A stretch of DNA of 34,612 nt, from the NCBI GenBank assembly GCA_903951405.1, contig CAJBBV010000195.1:1-34612 (forward strand), written 5' to 3'. Each line of letters starts with the position of its first letter. The stretch's first letter is position 1. The position numbers were made by a program, and so were the translations under genes. Under the pieces are notes generated by a model. That model was given only the letters and a program-made list of their open reading frames with translations. It searched no databases and was not told the DNA's origin. This document shows, one piece after another, positions 1-7,621 of the stretch. The DNA is from an uncultured bacterium (GTDB lineage Bacteria; Bacteroidota; Bacteroidia; Chitinophagales; Chitinophagaceae).

Positions 1-108
1 ATAATAAGTAAGTTGCATACTTAAATTTCCAATTTCCTTAATTATTCAAGCTCATACCACTGTTTGGTAATTAAAAAATAACTAAAAAAATAAAAACGCT
101 GCACGTAA

Positions 109-144
109 TTTTTTTTTTTTTTAAAATTAGCCCCCATATATTTA
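109..144 (+). promoter_or_regulatory. Putative promoter region of the susCD pair
   Basis: A run of 14 T (109-122) is followed by TATATTTA at 137-144, one base off the Bacteroidota -7 consensus TAnnTTTG. It lies 27 bp before the susC start codon. No clear -33 TTTG is seen, only the T-run at about the right distance. The element is inferred from consensus and is weak. The T-run could vary in length and affect promoter spacing. Confidence 0.3.
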
Positions 145-171
145 TTCTTTAATTAACATTAAATTAATCTC

Positions 172-3100
172 ATGAAAGGACTTAAGGTAATGCTGTTCTT
201 GCTACTAGTTGCAAATCTAGTAACAGCTCAAACTCGGCAGATTAAAGGTCTTGTAAAAGACGCTGCCAATCAAGGTGTTCCATCGGCTACTGTAAAAGTT
301 AAAAATGGCAAAGGCCAAGCAGTTACAGATGCTAACGGAGCTTTTTCTTTATCAGTGCCTGCAGGAAATGTTGTTTTACAGATTTCCTCCATTGGTTTTG
401 AATCTAAAGAAGTTTCAGTAGCAGGTTCTGCTAGTGATGTATCAGTTTCTTTAGCTTCTTCTTCTGCATCGTTGGCTGACGTTGTTGTAACAGCGCTCGG
501 TGTAACGAAAAGTAAGAGATCATTGAACTATGCTACTCAATCAGTTGAAACCAGGGATTTGACTAAAGCACGTGAAACAAACGTTGCCAACTCACTTTCT
601 GGTAAAGTTGCTGGTCTAGACGTAGTTCGTTCATCTCGTGGAGTTGGATCTGATGTACGTATTGTACTCAGAGGTGATAGATCATTTGCTAACAGCAGTG
701 AAGCATTGATTATCATTGATGGTATTCCTGGTGATTTGAGTTCATTGAACGCTGATGATATCGCTTCTATGAACGTTCTAAAAGGATCTTCTGCTGCTGC
801 TCTTTATGGAAGTGATGCATCAAATGGTGTTATCATCATCGCTACTAAAAAAGGTTCAGCTGGTAAAGGCCTTGCAGTTTCTGTAAACAGCAGTACTCAA
901 CTTGATCAAGTAGTAAATCTTCGCGATTTTCAAAATACTTATTCTCAAGGCTCAGGTGGTAACTACATCAGAAATTCTGAACTAGGGTGGGGAGAAAAAA
1001 TAGTTGGACAGCAAGTGGATAACTGGAGTATTAATCCAGCTGATGCCGCAACAACTAAACTTGAAAGCCATCCAAATAACTATTTGGATTTCTACAGCAC
1101 TGGCCAAACATACACCAATGGTGTTTCTGTAACGGGTGGTGGTGATAAAATTCAATCTTTCTTCTCTTATAATAATATATCTGGAAGAGGAATAGTTGAT
1201 AACAACACGTTCTTAAGGCATAACTTTAACTTTAGGGTTGGTGGAAATATCACCGACAAACTTTCATTTGATACCAAAATCACTTATTTTGATCAAATTG
1301 AAAATAACTTTGTTAAGGCAGGTGAAGATTTTTCAAATGTAAACCGTCAGATTCTTCGTTTACCTACAAACATTGGCGTGGATTACATCAAAGATCATTA
1401 TCAATTTAGAAATGATCAAGGTCAGTTGATTCAAAACTATTGGAACCCAGGTTCAAATGGTGGAGAAAATCCTATGTGGGTTAAGTATAACACTACAAAT
1501 AAATTGAATTCTGGTAATGTTAAAGGGATGGGATCATTAACCTATAAATTCTTACCTAACCTTAGTCTTTTGGTTCGTACTGGTATGAATAAATATTTAT
1601 CAAATTCACAAGACCGTAGATTCAGAAATACATATGTTATCGCAGAGGAAGGCTATTATGGATTGACGAATAGTTCTTTTACTGAAGTAAACAATGACTT
1701 CCTATTGAACTACCAAGGTAATTTCGGTGATTTTAAATTAAACGCCAACGTTGGTGGTAATATGAGAACCAGAATCAATAGTGGATTGAATTCTGCTGCA
1801 ACGGCATTGGTGAATGAGAATGTTTTCACACTTAACAATGCGGCTTCTGGAAAACTAACTTCTAATGAAAGTTACTCTGCTTATAAAAAGAATTCTTTAT
1901 ATGGAAGTGGAGATATAACGTATAGGAAATATTTAGTATTGAGTGTAACAGGCAGAAATGACTGGTCTTCAGCATTGCCTTCATCCAATAGATCTTATTT
2001 CTTTGGATCAACTGGTCTTACCGCTATCATTTCAGATATGGTGAAACTACCTGATTATGTTAGCTTGTTTAAGGTGAGGACTTCCTTTGCACAAACAGGT
2101 ATTGATGCTGCTCCATATCAAACCAAAGAATACTTTAGCGTAACTCCTGGTGGTGGTATCAACAAGAGTCAATCTAAGCCAGCTGTGGATTTAAAACCTG
2201 AGCTTACTTCTTCTGGTGAATTAGGGGTAGACTTAGCCTTCCTTAACAATAGAATTTCTACAGATGTTACATTATACAAAACCAACTCAAAAAACCAGTT
2301 GGTTAACGTAGCAACTCCTCCAGCATCAGGATATTCTAGCAAATTTATCAATGCTGGTGATGTACAAAATAAAGGGATAGAAATTACAATGAATTTTGTA
2401 CCAGTGAAAACAAATGATTTCTCTTGGTCTTTCTATGTGAACTATGCTAGAAACTGGAACCAGGTTATTTCAATTTCTCCAAACTCTCCTGAATTTGTAT
2501 TGGGATCAGATGGTTTCATGAACTTTACTAAGATTGTAGAAGGAAAGCCTTTTGGAGAAATGTATAGTAGAGGTTTCGTAAGAAATGCAGCAGGTAAAGT
2601 TGTTGTGTTACCAAGCGGACTTCCTCAAATTACTGGTGCTCAAAATGTATATGTAGGAAATAGCCGTCCTGATTGGATAGGTGGTTTGGGTAACCGATTT
2701 ACATACAAAGATTTTGCCTTAAGCTTCCTCGTTTCAGCTAGGATTGGTGGTGTAGTAACTTCTTTCACAGATGCTAACGTTGTTGGAGATGGATTCGCTG
2801 CTAAAACCCTCGAGGGAAGAAGCGGTTGGGTAGTGGATGGTGTACAAGAGGATGGTTCTAAGAATACTGTTCAAACTACTGCGGAAGCATATTGGATGTC
2901 AGTGGGTGGTAGAAATACTCCAGCTGGTGAAGCATTCACGTATTCTGCTTCAAATATCAGATTGAGAGAACTTGTTCTAAGCTATAACATTCCTCAAAAG
3001 AAAATAGCAAAAACTCCATTTAAGGCAGCAACTTTATCGTTAACTGGACGTAACCTATTTTTCTTAATGAACAAAGCACAAGGATTTGATCCTGAATTGG

Positions 3101-3192
3101 TAGTATCTACCGCAAGTGGTTTAATAGGAACTGAGTCTTTCTGCTCGCCTTTTACACGCAGTCTTGGACTTAACCTAAACCTTAATTTTTAA
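172..3192 (+). CDS. SusC/RagA-type TonB-linked outer membrane transporter
   Basis: This is a 1006-residue outer-membrane beta-barrel of the SusC/RagA family, which imports oligosaccharides, peptides or other large nutrients with TonB energy and a SusD lid. Residues 1-19 are a signal peptide (cleavage near VTAQ). Residues about 22-100 form a carboxypeptidase-regulatory-like beta domain (QIKGLVKDAANQGVPSATV). Residues about 120-230 are the plug, with the family signature around DGIPGDL and VLKGSSAAALYGSDASNGV. The rest is a barrel ending in a terminal Phe (LNLNLNF), as expected for BAM-dependent insertion. The length is normal for the family. The susD-like gene follows after 20 bp, so the two are surely co-transcribed. 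No glycosidase, peptidase or sigma/anti-sigma gene is adjacent in this window, so the substrate cannot be inferred. Confidence 0.96.
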   Translation: MKGLKVMLFLLLVANLVTAQTRQIKGLVKDAANQGVPSATVKVKNGKGQAVTDANGAFSLSVPAGNVVLQISSIGFESKEVSVAGSASDVSVSLASSSASLADVVVTALGVTKSKRSLNYATQSVETRDLTKARETNVANSLSGKVAGLDVVRSSRGVGSDVRIVLRGDRSFANSSEALIIIDGIPGDLSSLNADDIASMNVLKGSSAAALYGSDASNGVIIIATKKGSAGKGLAVSVNSSTQLDQVVNLRDFQNTYSQGSGGNYIRNSELGWGEKIVGQQVDNWSINPADAATTKLESHPNNYLDFYSTGQTYTNGVSVTGGGDKIQSFFSYNNISGRGIVDNNTFLRHNFNFRVGGNITDKLSFDTKITYFDQIENNFVKAGEDFSNVNRQILRLPTNIGVDYIKDHYQFRNDQGQLIQNYWNPGSNGGENPMWVKYNTTNKLNSGNVKGMGSLTYKFLPNLSLLVRTGMNKYLSNSQDRRFRNTYVIAEEGYYGLTNSSFTEVNNDFLLNYQGNFGDFKLNANVGGNMRTRINSGLNSAATALVNENVFTLNNAASGKLTSNESYSAYKKNSLYGSGDITYRKYLVLSVTGRNDWSSALPSSNRSYFFGSTGLTAIISDMVKLPDYVSLFKVRTSFAQTGIDAAPYQTKEYFSVTPGGGINKSQSKPAVDLKPELTSSGELGVDLAFLNNRISTDVTLYKTNSKNQLVNVATPPASGYSSKFINAGDVQNKGIEITMNFVPVKTNDFSWSFYVNYARNWNQVISISPNSPEFVLGSDGFMNFTKIVEGKPFGEMYSRGFVRNAAGKVVVLPSGLPQITGAQNVYVGNSRPDWIGGLGNRFTYKDFALSFLVSARIGGVVTSFTDANVVGDGFAAKTLEGRSGWVVDGVQEDGSKNTVQTTAEAYWMSVGGRNTPAGEAFTYSASNIRLRELVLSYNIPQKKIAKTPFKAATLSLTGRNLFFLMNKAQGFDPELVVSTASGLIGTESFCSPFTRSLGLNLNLNF

Positions 3193-3212
3193 TTATTAAA
3201 AAATAATAGTTT

Positions 3213-4787
3213 ATGAGAAAATACACTAACGGTTATAATCTTTTCGTCTACTTCTGCATGCTGGTATTATTATCATCATGTACTAAAGGGTTCGATGAAT
3301 TAAATACCGATAAAACAAAAATTGAAACATTAGCTCCTAAGCAGTTGGACAAGTTATTTAGCAGTGCTGAGTATGGAGGTATTTTGAATACGGATCAGTG
3401 GGCAGGTGGCTATCAGCTACTTGTATCTCTTGCTTCTGACGAACAGGCTCAGTTCTTCTCTTGTACTCAAAAAGCATTCCCAAGTGATCGTAATGCTATG
3501 GTGGGTCGTTGGATAAATGGTGGATGGGGCGCTTTCCTTAATGGAGCTTCTACCCTACAAACCATTTTGGATCAAACTGGTCCAAATTCACCTTCACCTC
3601 GTCCTGTAGAAGAAGCGGTGGCTAAAGTGTGGAAATCGTACATCTTTATTCCGATGACAGATTTCTTTGGTCCTCTTCCTTATTCTACAATTGGAAATGG
3701 TCAAGACGTTGTTGAATATGACTCACAAGAGTTTATTTACACAGAAATTTTAAAATCTTTGGGTGAGGCGATTACCGTACTTTCTCAAAATCAAGATAAA
3801 ACTGCATTTGCTTCAGGAGACGTGATTTATGGCGGTAACATCACACAATGGTTGAAGTTTGCGAACTCAATCAGATTGAGAGCTGCTATGCGTATTTCTA
3901 AGGTAAATCCAAGTCTTGCAAAAACTGAAGCTGAAGCTGCTGCTGCTGGCCCTGGTGGTTTAATTACTACTAATGCTGACAACGCTGCACAAAAGCCAAC
4001 TCCTCCAGGATACCTTAACCCACTTGGGGTTATATCAGAGTGGGGTGAATTTAGAATGAGTGCTTCTATGGAGAGTGTGCTTAAAGGATATGAAGACCCA
4101 AGGATGATGGCAATGTTTCAGGAATCCGCAAATGGTGGGTATAAAGGGTTGAGAAATGGCTTGACCATTGCACAGATGTCAGAGGCATTCAACGACAAAG
4201 ACAACAATAGTAACGTGGTTCCAAGATTTCAAAATGCTGCAAATGGTACAGAGCCTTTCACCATTTATGCTGCAGCAGAGACTTGGTTTAATCTAGCTGA
4301 AGCTAAATTAAACGGATGGAACGTTGGTTCTGCCTCTGCTAAGGATCTTTATGAAGGTGGTATTGCGGCATCTATGGCTCAGTGGGGCTACACAGGTGCA
4401 CCTGTAACAAATTACATTGCAAGCCTTAATACTCCTGCTCCATTTGAGGGACCGGCTGAATATGCTGCTCCGCCGTTGTCAGATATTACTGTAGCTTGGG
4501 CTGGTACCGAAGAAAAGCAACGTGAGCAAATTGGTACTCAAAAATGGATCGCTTTGTGTCCAACTATGAGTACTGAAGCTTGGGCTGAATTCCGCAGAAC
4601 CGGATATCCTAAGTTGTACGATAGGATTAACAACGAAAATCCAGATGCATCTACAGCAGCTGGATCAGTTAAACGTTTAATTTTCCCTCCTAGTGAAGAA
4701 GTTGTAAACAAAGGTGGTTACGATGGTGGTGTTTCAAAATTGGGCGGTCCTGATAAATCAAGTACTGCACTTTGGTGGGATAAATAA
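3213..4787 (+). CDS. SusD/RagB-family nutrient-binding outer membrane lipoprotein
   Basis: A 524-residue surface lipoprotein that partners the preceding SusC barrel. The N-terminus is a lipoprotein signal with lipobox LLSSC, lipidated Cys23. It is followed by the usual SusD start (KGFDELNTDKT) and tetratricopeptide-like helices, for example around AVAKVWKSYIFIPMTDFFGP. The C-terminal part has the family pattern QKWIALCPTMSTEAWAEFRR, in which the residues before WAEFRRTGYP are typical of the SusD-like_2 branch (seen in SusD homologues not necessarily linked to glycans). Length is normal. It is co-transcribed with susC and followed by a strong terminator. The ligand is unknown. Confidence 0.94.
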   Translation: MRKYTNGYNLFVYFCMLVLLSSCTKGFDELNTDKTKIETLAPKQLDKLFSSAEYGGILNTDQWAGGYQLLVSLASDEQAQFFSCTQKAFPSDRNAMVGRWINGGWGAFLNGASTLQTILDQTGPNSPSPRPVEEAVAKVWKSYIFIPMTDFFGPLPYSTIGNGQDVVEYDSQEFIYTEILKSLGEAITVLSQNQDKTAFASGDVIYGGNITQWLKFANSIRLRAAMRISKVNPSLAKTEAEAAAAGPGGLITTNADNAAQKPTPPGYLNPLGVISEWGEFRMSASMESVLKGYEDPRMMAMFQESANGGYKGLRNGLTIAQMSEAFNDKDNNSNVVPRFQNAANGTEPFTIYAAAETWFNLAEAKLNGWNVGSASAKDLYEGGIAASMAQWGYTGAPVTNYIASLNTPAPFEGPAEYAAPPLSDITVAWAGTEEKQREQIGTQKWIALCPTMSTEAWAEFRRTGYPKLYDRINNENPDASTAAGSVKRLIFPPSEEVVNKGGYDGGVSKLGGPDKSSTALWWDK

Positions 4788-4804
4788 TTATCACTTACCT
4801 ATAC

Positions 4805-4838
4805 AAAAAAGGCCATTCTATTTAGAATGGCCTTTTTT
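4805..4838. terminator. Bidirectional intrinsic terminator after susD
   Basis: A perfect 9-bp stem GGCCATTCT (4811-4819) / AGAATGGCC (4824-4832) with a 4-base loop is flanked by A6 (4805-4810) and T6 (4833-4838). The stem can extend to 15 bp and the U-tract works in either direction. It lies 18 bp after susD and also faces the minus-strand gene ending at 4894, so it can serve both. Confidence 0.9.
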
Positions 4839-4893
4839 TATGACTTATAATGCAATGAGTGACGGTTCTATGTACTACAATCTTGCTCTAAAA

Positions 4894-5868
4894 CTAGCCT
4901 ACAATGATTTCATCAATTTTCCCAGCCACTTCTAATGCAGTGTGCTTGCCAATGTCATGAAACATCAATGAATTATTTCTTTTATCATACAATTTGACCT
5001 GCACTTCTGATGACATGCTTTCTTCTATTCGCCCATCCATTAGTCCAAGTATTGGAGAAGCTAACGCTGTAGCTTGATCACGTTTCGCCTTTATTTCAAG
5101 ACGGTATTTATTATTTTCCAGTATGATATCAACTTCTTTGTCGTTTGCAAATGATTTTTTAAGGCTTGTTCTATTATAGGTAGTAAACTGAATTAATTGG
5201 TCGTGTAGATGGAGTCCAGCAATGAATCCAACAAACGAACTTCCTAGCCAGGGTATTTTCGCAATGGATGTTTTCAGAGAAATTCCTGGTGTGCTAAAAT
5301 GGTTTGATTGAAGCCATATGTAAGCAGATGGGAAAGACCTCCCCCAGTCCTTTTCAATGTAGCCACGACCGTTTTCAAAATCGATTTCTTCATTATCTAT
5401 TACCAATTTGCCCGATATGCTGTGATCCATGCTTACAATACCATGATAACACTCCATAAACGGAACAAATGAAAATGGTCCCATTATTCCTGGAGAAAAA
5501 AATGAATTAGGCCATGGACGATTTCCCGTAAATCTCAGTGTGCCGATGGCACCTGGAAGGCTTAATGAAATGGAGGATGAAGAAAAACTATTTGTGTTTA
5601 CTTCTACATAAAATTCAGTCGGGGATGGCTTGAAGTCGCTTGCAGGAAATTTGTGGTAGAGCGCAGTTTTTTTCCTTCCATTGAGTACTTGAACAAAGGA
5701 TTGTTTATTTCCATGTTTATCCATTGCAATACCTGGTATAAACGCAAATGCTTTAGAGCCATCCGCGTTAACTATTTTGAAGTACCAGCCTTCGAAATAG
5801 TTTTTTTGTTTACCCCAGCCTTGAAAATATGCTGGGTTAAAAAAGGCATTAATTTTTTTAAAAATCAT
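4894..5868 (-). CDS. Tocopherol cyclase-like protein (VTE1/SlyX-fold family)
   Basis: A 324-residue protein that I recognise as the tocopherol cyclase family (Pfam Tocopherol_cycl). Plant and cyanobacterial VTE1 closes the chromanol ring of vitamin E. Family hallmarks are YFEGWYFK near residue 25 and the highly conserved block GRGYIEKDWGRSFPSAYIW with NHF shortly after, around residues 165-190. There is no signal peptide and no obvious membrane span. It starts at ATG and is only 8 bp downstream of the DUF4834-like gene, so they are probably co-transcribed. No homogentisate pathway genes are in the window, so a true vitamin E function is unlikely to be provable here. Many bacterial members are of unknown role and may act on other prenyl quinones or lipids. 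Confidence 0.8.
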   Translation of the reverse strand: MIFKKINAFFNPAYFQGWGKQKNYFEGWYFKIVNADGSKAFAFIPGIAMDKHGNKQSFVQVLNGRKKTALYHKFPASDFKPSPTEFYVEVNTNSFSSSSISLSLPGAIGTLRFTGNRPWPNSFFSPGIMGPFSFVPFMECYHGIVSMDHSISGKLVIDNEEIDFENGRGYIEKDWGRSFPSAYIWLQSNHFSTPGISLKTSIAKIPWLGSSFVGFIAGLHLHDQLIQFTTYNRTSLKKSFANDKEVDIILENNKYRLEIKAKRDQATALASPILGLMDGRIEESMSSEVQVKLYDKRNNSLMFHDIGKHTALEVAGKIDEIIVG

Positions 5869-5876
5869 TTGATGGA

Positions 5877-6101
5877 TTAAATTTCCTCAAATTCTATGTA
5901 ATCGCCTTTGATGTCTTTTTTGGGTTGCGGCTTATGTGTTTGACGTGTTGATTGTTGATCAAAATCTTGATTGGTGTTCTGTCTTACCGAATCAAACTGC
6001 TTTTTTACTTGTCTTGTTGTTTTGTATACGGGTATAACCAATTCAAAAATAAAACGATAGGCAAAGTAAATCATCAAGCCTAGGAATATATAGCGTATCA
6101 T
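5877..6101 (-). CDS. Small membrane-anchored protein, DUF4834-like
   Basis: A 74-residue protein with one N-terminal hydrophobic span (about residues 3-22, IFLGLMIYFAYRFIFELVIPV). A basic, Gln/Asn-rich hydrophilic middle follows, and it ends in the acidic tail KGDYIEFEEI. This architecture and tail match the Bacteroidota-specific DUF4834 family as I recall it; function is unknown. It is the first gene of a two-gene minus-strand unit with the tocopherol-cyclase-like gene 8 bp downstream. Upstream lies repeat block A. Confidence 0.72.
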   Translation of the reverse strand: MIRYIFLGLMIYFAYRFIFELVIPVYKTTRQVKKQFDSVRQNTNQDFDQQSTRQTHKPQPKKDIKGDYIEFEEI

Positions 6102-6210
6102 GGAACAAAGTTAATTAATTTAAATAAATGAATATGGGTTGGGGTTGAAGGCTTGGCGCTTCGCGCGCTTAACGCTTAACGCTCGGGTTGGGGGTTGGAC
6201 GCTGGACGCT

Positions 6211-6334
6211 TGGCGCTTCGCGCTTCGCGCGCTTAACGCTCGGGTTGGGAGTTCGGGGTTGGGGTTGAACGCTTGGCGCTTGGCGCTTCGCGCTTCGCGC
6301 GCTTAACGCTCGGGTTGGGAGTTCGGGGTTGGGG
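6211..6334 (+). repeat. 70-bp-period direct repeat inside block A
   Basis: Bases 6211-6264 (54 bp) recur exactly at 6281-6334, a period of 70 bp. The unit begins TGGCGCTTCGCGCTTCGCGC and ends with G-runs. Exact identity over 54 bp points to recent duplication. Confidence 0.9.
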
Positions 6335-6362
6335 GTTGGACACTTAACGCTAGGCGCTCGGC

Positions 6363-6399
6363 GCTATAGTATTGCCTCCTGCCTCCTGCCTATTGCCTC
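6363..6399 (+). repeat. Left arm of exact 37-bp inverted repeat
   Basis: Bases 6363-6399 (starting GCTATAGTATTGCC) are the exact reverse complement of 7281-7317. The arms enclose the two-gene unit 6454-7137 and are embedded in repeat blocks A and B. Confidence 0.93.
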
Positions 6400-6449
6400 T
6401 TGCCTATTGCCTCCTGCCTATTGCCTCCTGCCTATTGCCTCCTGCCTCA
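6373..6449 (+). repeat. Array of eleven heptamers (TGCCTCC/TGCCTAT)
   Basis: Eleven contiguous 7-bp units run without a break: TGCCTCC twice, then TGCCTAT, TGCCTCT, TGCCTAT, then alternating TGCCTCC and TGCCTAT, ending TGCCTCA. The alternation gives a 14-bp higher period. The array stops 4 bp before the stop codon of the minus-strand gene ending at 6454, so it would be the first part of that gene's 3' untranslated RNA, read as (TAGGCAGGAGGCA)n. Confidence 0.95.
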
Positions 6450-6453
6450 AAAT

Positions 6454-6756
6454 TCACTTCTCATGCCCAAAGGCCTTATGAATTCCTTCACCAACTTTAT
6501 CGGCTAAGGATCCAGCAAGTTTACTGATACCGTTTTGAAGTTTTTCACTTTCCATGACTTGCCCGACTATGTTGGCCCAAAAGCTTGCAGTCGATTTTTT
6601 TTTCGATCCGAAAACGGAGTTCATGGTCATGCCAAAATAATTCGACTTCAAATTTTGCATATTGAGGTCGAGTTTAGATTCGATGTTTGTTTGTTTTTCC
6701 TTCAATTCCCTCAATGTTCGATTTAAGGAATGAATCGTGCGTATTGATTTGCTCAT
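6454..6756 (-). CDS. Small hypothetical protein with N-terminal coiled coil
   Basis: I do not recognise a named family. The 100-residue product has a charged helical N-terminal half (about 1-37, [22 protein letters not shown]) likely to form a coiled coil. The C-terminal half is weakly amphipathic and rich in Gly, Ser and Lys ([21 protein letters not shown]), resembling membrane-surface helices. No signal peptide is visible. It is 6 bp downstream of the holin-X-like gene and certainly co-transcribed. In other Bacteroidota such small genes sit with YtxH and holin-X genes thought to be linked to envelope stress, but that is inference. Confidence 0.75.
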   Translation of the reverse strand: MSKSIRTIHSLNRTLRELKEKQTNIESKLDLNMQNLKSNYFGMTMNSVFGSKKKSTASFWANIVGQVMESEKLQNGISKLAGSLADKVGEGIHKAFGHEK

Positions 6757-6762
6757 GGTTGT

Positions 6763-7137
6763 TTAGTATTCATCCTCTTCATCTTCTTCACTTAGGGATG
6801 AATGTATGAAGAGACGTATAAAAGGGTTTACAAATAAGGCGTTTCTGAAAATAATAGAAACTAATATGATGATTAAGAATACAGCCCCTCCACATAAAAA
6901 GCCCATTGCATTACTTCCTAGTACATCTGCCATGAACCATGAGAAAGCAATGACTAGAAATAGTAAGAAAAAAAGAAACATAAAGCTAATGATGCTAATG
7001 AGTACTAGCATGCTAATCGTTTTAGAGAGCACCTTTATGCTAGAAAGTTTAAAGATCTGTAGCCTAGTTTCAAGGTACTCGTTCAGTAGCTTTTTATTCT
7101 CTTGATAGAAATCGTTCAGGTTTTCTGTTGTTGGCAT
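6763..7137 (-). CDS. Holin-X / phage-holin-family-like membrane protein
   Basis: A 124-residue membrane protein. Residues 1-35 are a hydrophilic helix (ENKKLLNEYLETRLQIFKL). Two long hydrophobic segments follow at about 40-70 and 78-100, and the tail is very acidic (SLSEEDEEDEY). This layout fits the 'phage holin family / Actinobacteriota holin-X' proteins common as chromosomal, non-phage genes in Bacteroidota. There is no lysis cassette nearby, so a phage role is unlikely. It heads a two-gene unit enclosed by inverted repeat blocks A and B. Confidence 0.7.
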   Translation of the reverse strand: MPTTENLNDFYQENKKLLNEYLETRLQIFKLSSIKVLSKTISMLVLISIISFMFLFFLLFLVIAFSWFMADVLGSNAMGFLCGGAVFLIIILVSIIFRNALFVNPFIRLFIHSSLSEEDEEDEY

Positions 7138-7219
7138 AACTAATCTATATGTGATAAAATTAGACCATTAAAATGAACAGTGCATGATTTTGGTCATCCT
7201 TTAGGGTGAGGTTGGTTGC

Positions 7220-7510
7220 AGGCAATAGTGAATACAGAAAAGGGGCAAGGGCACAAAGTTAGGCAAGAGGGAATAGGCAGGAGGCAATAGGCAGGAGGCA
7301 GGAGGCAATACTATAGCGTTAAGCGCCAAGCGTCCAACCCCCAACCCCGAACTCCCAACCCGAGCGTCCAGCGTTAAGCGTCGAGCGCCAAGCGTCCAAC
7401 CCCCAACCCGAGCGTCCAGCGTTAAGCGTCAAGCCTCCAAGCCCCAACTCCCAACCCGAGCGTCCAGCGTTAAGCGCCAAGCGTCCAACCCCCAACCCAA
7501 GCGTCCAGCG
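7220..7510 (-). repeat. Modular intergenic repeat, block B (inverted relative to A)
   Basis: This fills most of the 484-bp divergent gap between the holin-X-like gene and rimP. Read on the minus strand it has the same order as block A: G-rich modules (7318-7510), then CTATAGTATT, then TGCCTNN heptamers (about 7261-7310), then a 40-bp tail (7220-7259). The tail matches 21345-21384 of block C at 34 of 40 positions. The remaining 7138-7219 should hold the promoter of the minus-strand unit, but I see no clear consensus there. Confidence 0.88.
7281..7317 (-). repeat. Right arm of exact 37-bp inverted repeat
   Basis: Reverse complement of 6363-6399 with no mismatch over 37 bp. Similarity continues imperfectly on both sides, into heptamers on one side and the GCGCTTAACG-type module on the other. 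Confidence 0.93.
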
Positions 7511-7531
7511 CTCACCGTACGAAGTGCTGAT

Positions 7532-7562
7532 TTTGTTTTTTCAGGCAAACTGCCTATATTTG
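7532..7562 (+). promoter_or_regulatory. Putative rimP-nusA-infB promoter
   Basis: TTTG at 7532-7535 and TATATTTG at 7555-7562 match the Bacteroidota consensus TTTG / TAnnTTTG with a 19-bp spacer. The start codon of rimP is about 60 bp downstream, leaving room for a structured leader. Assigned by consensus and position. Confidence 0.65.
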
Positions 7563-7582
7563 TGATAGAAATAGAATAAGGT

Positions 7583-7606
7583 GAAGGGAACGGAGGCGTT
7601 CCCTTC
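7583..7606 (+). promoter_or_regulatory. Leader stem-loop before rimP
   Basis: A perfect 10-bp stem GAAGGGAACG (7583-7592) / CGTTCCCTTC (7597-7606) with loop GAGG, followed by TTTATTT. It lies between the predicted promoter and the rimP start at 7622. It could be an attenuator or protein-binding hairpin for the rimP-nusA-infB operon. The U-tract is imperfect, so termination would be partial. Confidence 0.55.
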
Positions 7607-7621
7607 TTTATTTCATAGACT

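Larger units (their letters stand above)
6136..6449 (+). repeat. Modular intergenic repeat, block A
   Basis: This fills almost all of the 352-bp gap between two minus-strand genes. Its left part (6136-6362) is a G-rich module built from variants of GTTGGGGGTTGG and of GCGCTTAACGCT. Its right part (6373-6449) is an array of TGCCTNN heptamers, and the two are joined by CTATAGTAT. Related blocks lie at 7220-7510 (reverse orientation) and 21140-21406 (same orientation). I see no open reading frame or RNA gene in it. Confidence 0.9.

Noticed and set aside
4714-4935. 73-residue plus-strand frame over the susD end and terminator
   Set aside because: It overlaps susD in another frame, runs through the terminator hairpin and resembles no protein.
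6373-6449. Tandem array resembling a CRISPR
   Set aside because: Units are 7 bp with no spacers, and no cas gene is in the window.
6763-7137. Prophage remnant because of the holin-like protein
   Set aside because: No endolysin, integrase, capsid or tail gene is nearby; this holin-X-like family is a common chromosomal one.
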